Assembly (NCBI RefSeq): GCF_000422285.1
Contig: NZ_AULM01000025.1
Location: forward strand, 1-56,537
Length of the DNA stretch: 56,537 nucleotides
Reading direction: 5' to 3'
Source: Desulfatiglans anilini DSM 4660
Lineage (GTDB): Bacteria > Desulfobacterota > DSM-4660 > Desulfatiglandales > Desulfatiglandaceae
Shown: one piece after another, positions 33,933-42,791 of the stretch
Layout: the number at the start of each line of letters is the position of its first letter
How positions within the stretch are numbered: position 1 is the first letter of the stretch
Notes under the pieces: model-generated
Database searches by the model: none
What the model was told of the DNA's origin: nothing
The model's input: the letters and a program-made list of their open reading frames with translations, nothing else
Made by a program: the position numbers and the translations under genes

Positions 33933-35510
33933 TCAAGGGTTGATCTTGAAGGTCTCGGCCGCACCGGCATATTTCTTGCGCAATTTAGGCTTCTCGATCT
34001 TGCCGGTGGGATTGCGCGGGACATCGTCGAAGAACACCCGGCGGGGCCGTTTATAGCGCGGCAGGCCTTCGCAATACTGGAAGAAAGCGGCATCGTCCAT
34101 CTCTGCGCCCTCCTTCAGCTTTACAATCGCCGTCACGACCTCCCCGAGCCGCTCATCGGGCAGACCGATCACCGCGGCATCCTGAATGAGTCGATTTTCC
34201 ATCAGAAAATCTTCGATTTCGACCGGGAAGATATTCTCTCCGCCGGTGATGATCACATCCTTCTTCCGATCCACCAGCCAGATGAAACCGTCTTCGTCGA
34301 CGCGGGCCATGTCCCCGGTGAGCAGCCACCCGTCGAAAAGCGTATCCCGGGTCGCCTGCGGGTTCTTGTAATACTCCTTCATGACGCACGGCCCCTTGAC
34401 CATCAACTCGCCTGGTTCGCCCGGGGCAACAGGCTTCCGCTCGAAATCGACGATCTTGAACTCCCAGTCGAAGCCCGGGACACCGATGGCGCCGACCTTG
34501 TGGGTGTTCTCGATGCCCAGGTGCACGCATCCGGGGCCGGTGGTTTCACTCAATCCGTAGTTCGTGTCGTACTGGTGATGCGGGAAAACCTTCTTCCAGT
34601 TCCTGATCAGGCTCGGCGGAACGGGCTGCGCCCCGATGTGCATGAGACGCCATTGGTCCAGGTGATAATCTTCGAGTTTGACCTCCCCCCGCTCGATCGC
34701 GATGAGGATATCCTGCGCCCAGGGTACGAGGAGCCAGACGATGGTCGCCCTCTCCTCGGACACCGCCTCCAGGATCCACTGCGGTTTGACCCCCTTCAGA
34801 ATGACGGCCTTCGCCCCCACGATAAAATTTCCGAACCAGTGCATCTTGGCGCCGGTGTGGTATAGCGGCGGGATGCAGAGGAAATTGTCGGCGTGGGTCT
34901 GATAGTGGTGGCGGTTTTCGACAACGCAGGAAAATTCGAGGTTGCGGTGGGTCAAAAGGATCGGCTTAGGGGTCCCGGTGGTTCCGGACGTAAAATAGAG
35001 CGCCGCCTCGTCGAGGACATCGATCGGGACACGCGGCTCATCCGCCGCAGCCCCCGCCATGAAAGCGTTGAGATCTTCCGCGTACTCGGGCCGGAGATCC
35101 GGGGGACCCGAAAAGATGAAATGCTCGATTGTCCCGAGTTCATCCTTGATGGGCGCCAACCGGTCGATGAACTCCTCGCCGAAGATCATGACCTTCGCCT
35201 CGGCGATCTCTGCGCAGTAGCGGATGTCCGATGAGGAGAAGCGGAAATTGAGCGGCACGGCCCATGCCCCGGTCCGGAGGATGCCGAAGTAGGCGGGAAG
35301 CCATTCGAGGCAGTTCATCATCAAATGAATGACCTTGTCCCCCTTCTTCACTCCCTTCACGATCAGGCCGTTGGCGATCCGGTTCGCCGCCTCGTCGAAG
35401 GCCTCCCAGGTCATCTCCAGCCGTTTCCCCTTGGCCGGGTCCCTCTCGATCAAAGCGATTTCCTTCCCGTACATCCTGGCGTTGCGGGCCAGAATTTCAC
35501 CGATCAGCAT
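33933..35510 (-). CDS. AMP-forming acyl-CoA synthetase
   Basis: This ANL-superfamily enzyme activates a carboxylic acid to its CoA thioester through an acyl-adenylate. The 525 residues carry YFTSGTTGTPKPILLTH (P-loop-like motif), NYGLSETTG, the aspartate motif WLLTGDMARVDEDGF, the hinge DRKKDVIITGGENIFPVEIE, and the catalytic lysine in NPTGKIEKPKL. ATG 35510 follows GAGGAGG. The substrate cannot be fixed from motifs; the ior genes next door suggest aryl-acetates or other products of amino acid breakdown, but medium-chain fatty acids are equally possible. It lies 99 bases after the TPR gene's stop on the same strand. Confidence 0.92.
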   Translation of the reverse strand: MLIGEILARNARMYGKEIALIERDPAKGKRLEMTWEAFDEAANRIANGLIVKGVKKGDKVIHLMMNCLEWLPAYFGILRTGAWAVPLNFRFSSSDIRYCAEIAEAKVMIFGEEFIDRLAPIKDELGTIEHFIFSGPPDLRPEYAEDLNAFMAGAAADEPRVPIDVLDEAALYFTSGTTGTPKPILLTHRNLEFSCVVENRHHYQTHADNFLCIPPLYHTGAKMHWFGNFIVGAKAVILKGVKPQWILEAVSEERATIVWLLVPWAQDILIAIERGEVKLEDYHLDQWRLMHIGAQPVPPSLIRNWKKVFPHHQYDTNYGLSETTGPGCVHLGIENTHKVGAIGVPGFDWEFKIVDFERKPVAPGEPGELMVKGPCVMKEYYKNPQATRDTLFDGWLLTGDMARVDEDGFIWLVDRKKDVIITGGENIFPVEIEDFLMENRLIQDAAVIGLPDERLGEVVTAIVKLKEGAEMDDAAFFQYCEGLPRYKRPRRVFFDDVPRNPTGKIEKPKLRKKYAGAAETFKINP

Positions 35511-35605
35511 AGCATTCCTCCTCGAAAAGAATGAATCCGCAGGGCCGGGCAAAAAACGACGTGGGTACTTTTCCCGGGCGCGGCTGAACCGGCCCGCCGA
35601 TGACA

Positions 35606-36286
35606 TCAGAGCCGGGCTTCCGCCATCGGTTTAAACATGGAGTTAGGATAGGTTTCCACGAATTCCTTGAAAAGGGCCTCGGCCTTGTCCTCCTGACCGG
35701 CCAAATCATACAGACGCGCCAGTTGGTAAACGGCCGACTCTTTGAATGGGCTCTCTTCCTCGGCCACCACCGGGGCAAGCTCCGCAGCGGCCCTGTCAAA
35801 TTCCCCCTTGTCTTCATAGATGGAAGCGATCGCCAACGCGCTCAGCGCAGGATACGGCGGCTTGTGCGAAACGGCGTCGTTGAACTTGCGGTAGGCCTCG
35901 ATGGCCTCGTCGTACTGCCCGTCGAGGGCGTAAAGATGCGCCAATTGGGGCAGTGCGAGATCGGCCGCCTTCGACAGCCCGTAATCATCGATCACTTCTG
36001 CGAACAGGTCTTTCGCCCGCTTGAGCGCCTCGACGTCGGGATCCGGCCCGAGGTTGTCGCTGACGATCTCGTACGCCTCATTGAAGGCCGTCTGGCCGGC
36101 CTTGTTGACATGCTTGAGATACCCCCACCCGGCCAGATACGCGGCGAACACAACGGCCAACCCGATCACGGCGATTTTCACCTGCCGGGTGTGCTCGCTC
36201 AGATAGCGCAGGACCTTCTCGGAGAGGGTCAGGAACTCGTCCGGAGACTTCAACAATTCCTTGCGTTTCAATTTTTCTTTTGCCAT
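35606..36286 (-). CDS. TPR-containing membrane-anchored protein (YfgM-like)
   Basis: The 226-residue protein has a short cytoplasmic N-terminus with KELLKSPDEFLTLSEKVL, one transmembrane helix (about 37-58) and a periplasmic helical region with tetratricopeptide-like repeats (about 60-220, for example ALPQLAHLYALDGQYDEAIEAY and SAVYQLARLYDLAGQEDKAEALF). The layout resembles YfgM-type proteins that work near the Sec translocon. ATG 36286 follows an AGAGG site; the longer frame to 36376 reads into a repeat element. It is the first gene of the minus-strand group that continues with the acyl-CoA ligase. Confidence 0.82.
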   Translation of the reverse strand: MAKEKLKRKELLKSPDEFLTLSEKVLRYLSEHTRQVKIAVIGLAVVFAAYLAGWGYLKHVNKAGQTAFNEAYEIVSDNLGPDPDVEALKRAKDLFAEVIDDYGLSKAADLALPQLAHLYALDGQYDEAIEAYRKFNDAVSHKPPYPALSALAIASIYEDKGEFDRAAAELAPVVAEEESPFKESAVYQLARLYDLAGQEDKAEALFKEFVETYPNSMFKPMAEARL

Positions 36287-36370
36287 GGCCTCTGTTTTCT
36301 CCTCGCTCGATGAATCGGTCCCGCCCTGCCCGCAAGGCGGAACGGAAATGATTTCCCCGTAGAACCCCTT

Positions 36371-36609
36371 TTCCAATCCGGATATGAGGATTATTCTTCA
36401 CACGCTGCGCGTGCTCAGACCCACCCCTCCGGGGTGGGTCACGGTTTCTTCACACCCTTCGGGTGCTCCGTCCCACCCCTTCGCGGCGGGTCCCGGTTTG
36501 GCCAACATCAAGGAAATCAAGCGTTTGCGCGGAGGCGACCTGCACGCCGCCGCACAAGCAAACCTGCAGATGGACGCCGAGATGGGCCAAAAAAACCATG
36601 TCCGGATGA
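36371..36609. repeat. Long-hairpin dispersed repeat, copy E, interrupted
   Basis: The outer arm ttccaatccggatatgagga (36371-36390) and the inner part ttggccaacatcaaggaaatc...gggccaaaaaaaccatgtccgga (36498-36606) match copies A, B and D in the same orientation as B. Between them about 100 bp of a second hairpin repeat are inserted. The central palindrome has changed to ggcgacctgcacgccgcc. The element lies between the divergent TPR and DedA genes. Confidence 0.8.
36394..36496. repeat. GC-rich hairpin repeat inside copy E (two units)
   Basis: Two units start with ttcttcacac (36394 and 36446) and contain small perfect hairpins: acccacccc/ggggtgggt (36419-36439) and caccc/gggtg (36453-36465). The second unit continues with tcccaccccttcgcggcggg. 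A related unit lies at 38066-38112. The block interrupts the larger dispersed repeat. Confidence 0.7.
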
Positions 36610-36778
36610 AATCTAGCTAACAAAAGGCACGCGGGCAGTCAAGGCAAAAAGAGGGCTTGTCTTTTGACGCCCGCCCGCCAATAATGTCCTCGATCGGCGC
36701 TTTCCCACAGCCGGCGATCGGCGGGGCCGCCTTCAGGGCCTCGCCCGGTTCCGGAAAACACCTCGAGGAGTCCCCCTG

Positions 36779-37402
36779 TTGAATCACCTTGACCAGTTTC
36801 TCCATTGGATCGGAGACTTGCCCGAAGGAATGATCTATGCGTTGCTCGGGTTCTGCGCCTTTCTGGAAAACCTCTTTCCGCCCATCCCCGGAGACACGAT
36901 CACCGCCTTCGGCGCCTTCCTGGTCGGGTCCGGAAAGCTGGGTTTCGCCGGCGTCTATGCAGTCACGACCATTGGAAGCCTGGCAGGGTTCCTGGCGCTC
37001 TTTCAGGCGGGCAGCTACTTCGGCCGGCATTTCTTCATCGAAAGGGATTTCTGGTTCCTGAAGGCATGCGACATCATCCGCGCCGAGATCTGGTTTCATC
37101 GCTACGGCTACGGACTGATCCTGATGAACCGTTTTTTCCCGGGGATCCGTTCGGCAATCGCTCTCTTCGGAGGGTTTTCCCGCCTCAGGCTCCCGGTCGT
37201 GGCTCTGCTTTCGATGGTAAGCGCCGCCGTCTGGAACCTCATCTGGATCTCCATGGGCTACGCCCTCGGCAGCAACTGGGATCACGTGCGTGAAAGCATC
37301 GACCGCATCCTCTACCGTTATAATGTCGGGCTCGTCATCCTCTTCGCCCTGGCCTGCGGATTCCTGCTCGTCGTCCGTTACCGGCGCCGTCGAAGACCAT
37401 GA
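36779..37402 (+). CDS. DedA/SNARE-associated family membrane protein
   Basis: DedA proteins are inner-membrane proteins linked to lipid carrier (undecaprenyl phosphate) recycling and membrane potential. The 207 residues carry the signature ENLFPPIPGDTI near the start, a glycine-rich segment GSLAGFLALFQAGSYFG, and the arginine motif MNRFFPGIRSAIAL, with about five transmembrane or re-entrant segments and a basic tail (RYRRRRRP). The start is TTG 36779 behind GAGGAG at 8 bases; no better ATG exists before the first conserved block. It is followed by direct repeats and faces cutA. Confidence 0.9.
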   Translation: MNHLDQFLHWIGDLPEGMIYALLGFCAFLENLFPPIPGDTITAFGAFLVGSGKLGFAGVYAVTTIGSLAGFLALFQAGSYFGRHFFIERDFWFLKACDIIRAEIWFHRYGYGLILMNRFFPGIRSAIALFGGFSRLRLPVVALLSMVSAAVWNLIWISMGYALGSNWDHVRESIDRILYRYNVGLVILFALACGFLLVVRYRRRRRP

Positions 37403-37528
37403 GAGCAGGCCCGTGAGAGGGCCTTCTCTTCGCCTGCCGGCTCCCGCCGGGAGCCCATCCACGAATTGGGATTGGCCTGGCCCGTTTTACCGAAGCGGCG
37501 AACAGCGCCGCGCACGAACTGGAGGCAG

Positions 37529-37616
37529 CTGCTCCGGGCGCCTGCCGGCGAGCGTTCAACGCCTGTGTACTGGTGGCCGGAGGTCTCCAACTGCTCCGGG
37601 CGCCTGCCGGCGAGCG
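37529..37616. repeat. 26-bp direct repeat, two copies
   Basis: The 26-bp unit, which begins ctgctccgggcgcc and ends gccggcgagcg, is present exactly at 37529-37554 and 37591-37616, with a 62-bp period. It lies between the convergent dedA-like and cutA genes. The intervening bases are unrelated. Confidence 0.85.
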
Positions 37617-37666
37617 AATACAATCCAGTACGTTCGAAGGCGCAGCAAATCTCCCCGATCACCCGG

Positions 37667-38011
37667 TCACGCCCCAGGCGCCCGCTCGTCCCCCGAGGCC
37701 GTTTCACGATCGATCCACTCCAGAAAGGGTTGATATCCGCCCGCTATCGGGATGCTCACAATACAGGGGCACTCATAGCTGTGCATGAATTTCACCGCCT
37801 CCACCACACGCGGGACCAGGTCCGACCGCGTCTTGGCCACCAGCACCACCTCACGGTCTTCCTGAACCGCCCCCTCCCACCAGTAGAAGGACTGCATCCC
37901 TTCGAAGATGTTCACACAGGCAGCCAAACGCTCCACGACAAGATGCCTGCCGATCCGCCGCGCTTCATCGACGCTGGCGGCCGTCACATAGATCAAATTT
38001 CGATCCACCAT
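37667..38011 (-). CDS. cutA: Divalent cation tolerance protein CutA
   Basis: CutA1 is a small, very stable trimeric protein with a PII-like fold. It is linked to copper tolerance, though its molecular role is unsettled. The 114 residues match the family: YVTAASVDEARRIG, LAACVNIFEGMQSFYWWEG and EVVLVAKTRSDLV, then HSYECPCIVSIPI. The conserved cysteine in LAACVN is present. ATG 38011 lies directly behind GGAGGAGGA. It converges on the dedA-like gene; repeats lie on both sides. There are no metal transport genes nearby. Confidence 0.95.
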   Translation of the reverse strand: MVDRNLIYVTAASVDEARRIGRHLVVERLAACVNIFEGMQSFYWWEGAVQEDREVVLVAKTRSDLVPRVVEAVKFMHSYECPCIVSIPIAGGYQPFLEWIDRETASGDERAPGA

Positions 38012-38065
38012 TCCTCCTCCCTCGGCTTTCCGATCTTGCTGCCATCCAGGCATAAACGCTTCCTT

Positions 38066-38112
38066 TTCTTCACCGCCTTCGGCCGCTCAGTCCCACCCCT
38101 TCGGGCCGGCGG
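38066..38112. repeat. GC-rich hairpin repeat, single unit
   Basis: This unit (ttcttcaccgccttcgg... then tcccaccccttcgggccggcgg) is a variant of the two units inside copy E at 36.4 kb. It lies in the gap between cutA and folD. Confidence 0.6.
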
Positions 38113-38260
38113 TCAGAGAAACTCTTTGCAAACCAGAGCAAAATGATTTGAATTCCCAAATCAGATGTGCTATTGACCCTTCGGTGGTGCATAAGATTTT
38201 TTTCACAAGCCCATCGATTATTCCATTTTTTTAAAGAAAAGTCAGGAAAGGAGATTCGGA

Positions 38261-39169
38261 ATGACCGCCAAATTAATCAAGGGGACCGAAATCAGGGAGC
38301 AAATCCTCAAGGAAATCGAGGAAGAGGTCAAACAGATCAAGGAGAAGCATGGCGTCGTACCGGGGCTCGTGACTATCCTGGTGGGTGAAAACCCGGCTTC
38401 TATTTCCTATGTCACGCTCAAGATCCAGACGGCCCATCGCGTGGGGTTCAAAGAGGTCCAGGACAGCCAGCCGGTGGACATTTCCGAAGCCGACCTGCTC
38501 GCCCTCATCGACAAGTACAACAAGGACGATTCGATCAACGGCATCCTGGTGCAGCTGCCCCTTCCCAAACACATCAACGAGAAGAAGGTCCTCAACGCCA
38601 TCGACCCTGACAAGGATGTGGACGGCTTCCACCCTGTCAACGTCGGCCGGCTCATGATCGGCGGCAGCGAAGTCAAGTTCCCGCCCTGCACCCCGGCAGG
38701 CATTCAGGAGATGATCGTCCGGGCGGGTGTCGAAACCAGCGGCGCCGAGGTCGTGGTGGTCGGCCGCTCCAACATCGTCGGCAAGCCCATCGCCAACATG
38801 ATGCTCCAGAAAGGCCCCGGGGCCAACTCCACGGTAACGATCGTTCACACACGCACCAAAGACATCGCGTCCCACTGCAAGCGGGCGGATATCCTGATCG
38901 TGGCTGCCGGCGTCCCCGGCCTGGTCAAACCCGAGTGGATCAAGCCCGGATCCTGTGTCATTGACGTGGGCGTCAACCGGGTCGGCGAGACCATCAGTGA
39001 AAAAACCGGCAAAAAGGTGGCCATCCTGCGCGGCGACGTCGATTTCGACAAGGCGAAGGAGATCGCGGGCTACATCACCCCCGTCCCGGGCGGCGTCGGC
39101 CCCATGACCATTACGATGCTGATGAAAAACACCCTGAAATCCCTGAAGTTCCAGCTCGGCATCGCCTGA
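38261..39169 (+). CDS. folD: Bifunctional methylene-THF dehydrogenase/cyclohydrolase
   Basis: FolD interconverts 5,10-methylene-THF, methenyl-THF and 10-formyl-THF, for one-carbon supply and, in many anaerobes, for the methyl branch of the acetyl-CoA pathway. The 302 residues carry the catalytic motif SISYVTLK with tyrosine and lysine in place, the signature QLPLPKHINEKKVLNAIDPDKDVDGFHP (read in part), the NADP loop VVGRSNIVGKP and the tail TPVPGGVGPMT. ATG 38261 follows AAAGGAGA. It is a single gene, ending in a strong hairpin terminator. Confidence 0.96.
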   Translation: MTAKLIKGTEIREQILKEIEEEVKQIKEKHGVVPGLVTILVGENPASISYVTLKIQTAHRVGFKEVQDSQPVDISEADLLALIDKYNKDDSINGILVQLPLPKHINEKKVLNAIDPDKDVDGFHPVNVGRLMIGGSEVKFPPCTPAGIQEMIVRAGVETSGAEVVVVGRSNIVGKPIANMMLQKGPGANSTVTIVHTRTKDIASHCKRADILIVAAGVPGLVKPEWIKPGSCVIDVGVNRVGETISEKTGKKVAILRGDVDFDKAKEIAGYITPVPGGVGPMTITMLMKNTLKSLKFQLGIA

Positions 39170-39198
39170 TCCCCTCATCCTGAGCTGTCACCGATAAA

Positions 39199-39235
39199 CA
39201 AGGGGCATCGAACCATGGTTCGATGCCCCTTTCTT
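39199..39235. terminator. Bidirectional terminator after folD
   Basis: aggggcatcgaacca and tggttcgatgcccct form a perfect 15-bp palindrome (39201-39230), with ttcttg on the plus strand and, for the minus strand, a preceding aaaca. It lies between the convergent folD and the small membrane protein gene and can serve both. Confidence 0.85.
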
Positions 39236-39356
39236 GTGCAAAACCTTTCAATTCTCAGTCGGCCGGAATGGATCGGCCGAGATGGACAGGCGTCACTCCA
39301 CCTTCCAGGCGGTGCATTCTCCTGCACCCTGGCCGCCTTTTCTCCGGCTCGGTTTC

Positions 39357-39545
39357 CTATGCGTATTCGCCTTCCTTCTTCCGCGGAAATTTCCCGCCCA
39401 TGATGGAGCCGGCCAAAATCGCCATGACAATCACCCAGCCCCAAACGACGAACCAGGAGTGCGTCCAGCTGTACAAAAGGCCTCCTCCCACAAAAGAAGG
39501 GACCATCATCACGATTCCGACACCGATTTTTCTCCAGAGATCCAT
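39357..39545 (-). CDS. Small two-helix membrane protein
   Basis: The 62-residue protein consists of two hydrophobic helices (about 7-27 and 31-50) joined by WTHSW, and a basic tail FPRKKEGEYA. I do not recognise a family. ATG 39545 follows a strong GGAGGGAGGGG, which together with the even hydrophobic pattern argues that it is a real gene. It is transcribed alone, towards folD, and shares the bidirectional terminator. Its function is unknown. Confidence 0.7.
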   Translation of the reverse strand: MDLWRKIGVGIVMMVPSFVGGGLLYSWTHSWFVVWGWVIVMAILAGSIMGGKFPRKKEGEYA

Positions 39546-39714
39546 AAAACCCCTCCCTCCCGGATTTTCCGCCGCAAAGCGTTCCTCCTCCGGAACTCGC
39601 GGCCGCTTTCCCGGGGCACTCTATATCAAATGCCGGGCACCGGTCAAGCTCTTAAAGAAAAAACGGCTTGATTTCACCCCCTCCCTGGGCTACATTTACG
39701 CCATCTCCAACCCA

Positions 39715-39791
39715 CGGGGCGTGGCGCAGTCTGGCAGCGCACTTGCTTTGGGAGCAAGGTGTCGCAGGTTCAAATCCTGCCGCCCCGACCA
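39715..39791 (+). tRNA. tRNA-Pro (TGG)
   Basis: The 77-nt cloverleaf has acceptor CGGGGCG/CGCCCCG, anticodon loop CTTTGGGA with TGG, T arm GCAGGTTCAAATCCTGC, and an encoded CCA. The DNA downstream is decayed mobile-element debris and AT-rich sequence, consistent with a tRNA gene used as an integration point. I did not find a repeated 3' end that would mark an attachment site. Confidence 0.95.
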
Positions 39792-39805
39792 GGAGAATTT
39801 CAGGG

Positions 39806-39982
39806 TTACGGCCGCAAGCCATAGCCTTTTTTGTGATGGAGCGTCTCAGTAGAGCGCTTTTTATAAAAATGAGACACTTTTTTTGACGGTTCATTGGGCG
39901 ATGCGCCCTTCTCATCCTCTTGCATGTCGATGAACGCACCGCATTCCGGGCATTGAAGACAGTAAAAGCTGAGCTTCTGCTC
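39806..39982 (-). pseudogene. Zinc-finger-containing gene remnant
   Basis: A minus-strand frame without a start and preceded by a stop encodes about 58 residues with the zinc-type motif CLQCPECGAFID followed by a charged tail. It has no ribosome site and is bounded by stops, so it looks like the leftover of a larger gene, perhaps part of a mobile element. The family is not known. Confidence 0.35.
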
Positions 39983-40160
39983 GGCTCAGAATGCCGGATG
40001 CTCAAGGCACTAGCCGCCCGTGCCCTGATCAGCTTTGTCCAACACAACACTCGATCCGCTCATCTATACCTGCTTCTCTCCCTTGGGCCTGTCCTCCGGA
40101 CGGCATATGCGCCACTCTGTAAGGTTGTTGTCACCTGAGCCGTCCTTAGGCGGCAAATAA

Positions 40161-40375
40161 TCATTCATGTCGACCTTCACTATCTTTCCGCTGGTTGAGC
40201 CTTACAAGTTGGACCGGTTGCCAATCGCGGGTTGGCCTTGACCACCGATTTGGACAGTGGCGGCGTGCAGCCTGGTAGAGTGCGTGCCTTTTCGCCAAGA
40301 CCTGCGGCCCCCGATCGTAATGACGATCATCAGGAGGAACGAACTCGACGGCGCTGATTTCATGGTCCGTCGTCT
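40161..40375 (-). pseudogene. IS3-family transposase (OrfB) C-terminal remnant
   Basis: The minus-strand frame HEISAVEFVPPDDRH, VLAKRHALYQAAR, CPNRWSRPTRDWQP and VRLNQRK matches the end of IS3-family OrfB transposases (typically H-SAIRFVTPxxRH, ILAxRxxLYxxAR, PxRWSxxTRxWxP, VxLNPxR). Only the last 70 or so residues remain. The upstream part of the same frame (to 40454) has no similarity and the catalytic DDE region is absent. It is therefore a dead fragment left by an old insertion next to tRNA-Pro. Confidence 0.78.
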
Positions 40376-40454
40376 GATCCGCTGAGACGGTTTTTTTCGG
40401 CTTCCTCGATGCGGCCTGAATACACAAGTAGGTGGACAGAAGTCCGCGGGGCAA

Positions 40455-41012
40455 CTCATCAGAAAAGCAATTCTCACAAAATTGTGAACATTGCGTTTTT
40501 TCCTTGACTGCTAAGCAACTAAAGTCTTAGGTGGAAATGACCGTGTGGCGAGCCTCAAAATTTACAAGCTTTACATGATGATAAGCCGGCAGGATGTAAA
40601 TCAACTCCCAGACATTACTTTAATTTGACTTGAATTCGCGCAGAATGGGAAACAAATAAGACATAAAATACCACATTATCCGCAACTGATTCCCAGCGTG
40701 AAAAGGATCATTTAGAGTAATTAAAATTGTGATGTCGAAATATTCAGATACAACTGCATTGTATGAAGTTATTTAAACGCAATAATAAAGAAAAATAAAG
40801 ACTGCCGTTTAGAAATGTGATAAAAAATATATTATCACTTGGGTCTATCAGAGTGATTTTTGCACTCATGTAATTTCTCCGGATTGTCCATCATGTAACA
40901 ACAATAAATTGAATCGTCTATATCAGCATAAATGCGTAATTGAATCCAGTGGTCAATGAACGCAAATCTAATCGCTGCAAACAGTTTTTCTGGCTTATTG
41001 AAGGGGGAAATT
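40455..41012. other. AT-rich non-coding region
   Basis: This stretch of about 560 bp is markedly richer in A and T than the rest of the window and has no acceptable gene on either strand. It precedes the unknown secreted protein and presumably holds its promoter. The base composition suggests foreign DNA. I see no clear repeat or attachment site. Confidence 0.6.
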
Positions 41013-42737
41013 ATGAAATGCGTTGCGATGAAGAGAGTGTTTTTTCTTTTTCTTATGGTTTTCTTTACCCATTTTTTTCCTGGTGAGACATGCGCTGAGA
41101 TTTCTCTGCTGACAAAGGCAGCGGTTCTAAAAGAAAACCTGCTGAACAGCGGTTATCAGGTGTTGGGAGACCTGAATTATGAAAACTATGTAGAGCTCAA
41201 TTTCATGAAGCTCTATTGCGAGGGGCTCATCGACTCTTGCAACGGCAATAACGTCACCAATCGTTACCTCGCAGCCCTGGTTCCGCCCCTGCCGGGGCAA
41301 GCCCCGACATTCTTGCCCGTTATATTTCGCCTTCGGAGGAACGAGGCGGTCGTCCTCATCGGGCCGACGCCTCCCCCGTGCGACTACTTCAGCTACGCCA
41401 CCTTTCTATTCTCCCGCTACGAGGAGGGATGGGGCCCGGCGGACAGCCACAAGATCTTCTCGAGCTTCGGAGATCCCATTAATCGATTCACCATTAAGAC
41501 GTTCGGGGGAGAATTCAGCAGCAATATCGTCCTGATCTTCACCGCCGACAGGAAAACGAACGAGGCCATCCGTGCCGCAGCCATCCGCGCAGGCTTCCTC
41601 GGCCGGGTCAACACTTCTGTCATCCCGTCGAGTCTTCTCAAGACCAATGATGCCCTGGATGAGACCACCGATGAGATCATCATCGGTCAGCGGACGGCCT
41701 TGTGGAAGGACGGCACAAGCGATGGTGGAGGCTACCTCGAAAACCCGGGTGTCGTGGTGTTCCGCGTCACACCCCCGAATCTTTCTCACGATCCATTCCC
41801 CACCCCACCCCAAATGGTCCGGGGCACCGGCCAAACGGAATTCGACCTCGCTCCGGCAGTGGACGGGCTCCGAAGGGCCATCCTGGACACATACCCAGGC
41901 CGATCCGCTCAGGAGCTGACGACCGATCAATGGATCATGCAAAGCCCCGTCGCGCTCCAAACGTTGACAAACACCTTGGGGGACAGCAGTGATGCCGCCT
42001 ATTTGATGACTCAGGAATTCTTCAAGCTCTCGGAGGACCCTGATGACTTTCTCATTATTTACGGCGTCAACCATCAAAAGAGCGGCAAGGCCACCTACCA
42101 TAACTTCAGTATTTACCAGGCATATAAGTACTGCGGGATAGCAACAGGATTCGATCATTGTTATTCGCCGGACTGTTTCAGCTTCGCAGGCAGTGCCAGT
42201 TCTTATCTTCCATATGGGCCCCCCAGTGAAGTCGATAAACTGTACGCCATCAAAGTAGCACGCCACTGCGACGGTGAACCTTACTGTATGGAGGTCCCCA
42301 TCGCTGGATGCGGCGAGGGTACGGAACTCGATGATGAGATGTTTGTCGCGTTCAGGGCGTATGTAGAACCCAGCACAAAGACCGGCCCGAGCTACACGGA
42401 ACTGCTGTTTGACCGGGCGATCCATTTTACGGCAACTCCGCCTTCGCTGGAGCTGCTTTCCACGACTGTCGAGAGCGATTACCCTGAACCTGCAGAAGTC
42501 TCGTTCTGGGTCTCTTCCGGAGCACCGGTTCGCTGGGAAGCATCGATCGAATACCCGGATGATGTCAGCGGCGCGACGATAGAACCGAACCAGGGAGAGA
42601 TCTCCGCCGTAGACGAGAAGGTTTCCTTCTACGTCACGGGAGCTCACCCGGGCTCCTACCACATAAAGATCAACGTAAAGGACGGGCAGAACAGGTTCGC
42701 AGCCAATGAAGTAATCGTCGTCCTGAATCAACCCTAA
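41013..42737 (+). CDS. Secreted protein of unknown function
   Basis: The 574-residue protein has a signal peptide (MKCVAMKRVFFLFLMVFFTHFF, with cleavage probably after GETCA). I do not recognise the family. The mature part has a cysteine-rich centre (YKYCG, DHCYSPDCF, RHCDGEPYC, AGCGEG) that would form disulfides outside the cytoplasm. The last 90 residues or so, with WVSSGAPVRWEASIEYP and GSYHIKINVKDGQN, look like an immunoglobulin or cadherin-like beta domain. ATG 41013 follows AAGGGGG by 5 bases; a longer frame to 40956 lacks a site. It stands alone behind AT-rich DNA and IS debris, so it is probably horizontally acquired. Confidence 0.8.
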   Translation: MKCVAMKRVFFLFLMVFFTHFFPGETCAEISLLTKAAVLKENLLNSGYQVLGDLNYENYVELNFMKLYCEGLIDSCNGNNVTNRYLAALVPPLPGQAPTFLPVIFRLRRNEAVVLIGPTPPPCDYFSYATFLFSRYEEGWGPADSHKIFSSFGDPINRFTIKTFGGEFSSNIVLIFTADRKTNEAIRAAAIRAGFLGRVNTSVIPSSLLKTNDALDETTDEIIIGQRTALWKDGTSDGGGYLENPGVVVFRVTPPNLSHDPFPTPPQMVRGTGQTEFDLAPAVDGLRRAILDTYPGRSAQELTTDQWIMQSPVALQTLTNTLGDSSDAAYLMTQEFFKLSEDPDDFLIIYGVNHQKSGKATYHNFSIYQAYKYCGIATGFDHCYSPDCFSFAGSASSYLPYGPPSEVDKLYAIKVARHCDGEPYCMEVPIAGCGEGTELDDEMFVAFRAYVEPSTKTGPSYTELLFDRAIHFTATPPSLELLSTTVESDYPEPAEVSFWVSSGAPVRWEASIEYPDDVSGATIEPNQGEISAVDEKVSFYVTGAHPGSYHIKINVKDGQNRFAANEVIVVLNQP

Positions 42738-42747
42738 CCTAGCCTGT

Positions 42748-42791
42748 CCCCTGCGCCGGTGGCCTTGGGGGCAGGGGGCAAGCCTCTTTTT
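42748..42791 (+). terminator. Terminator-like hairpin after the secreted protein gene
   Basis: cccctgc (42748-42754) pairs with gcagggg (42771-42777), followed after 9 bases by ttttt. It lies 11 bases beyond the stop codon. The loop is long, so efficiency is uncertain. Confidence 0.5.

Noticed and set aside
38120..38260. Promoter for folD (TTGACC at 38173 or TTGAAT at 38150)
   Set aside because: Neither has a good -10 at normal spacing, so I do not list one.
39792..41012. Attachment site repeat of the tRNA-Pro 3' end
   Set aside because: I looked for a second copy of the T-arm and acceptor sequence downstream and did not see one in the window.
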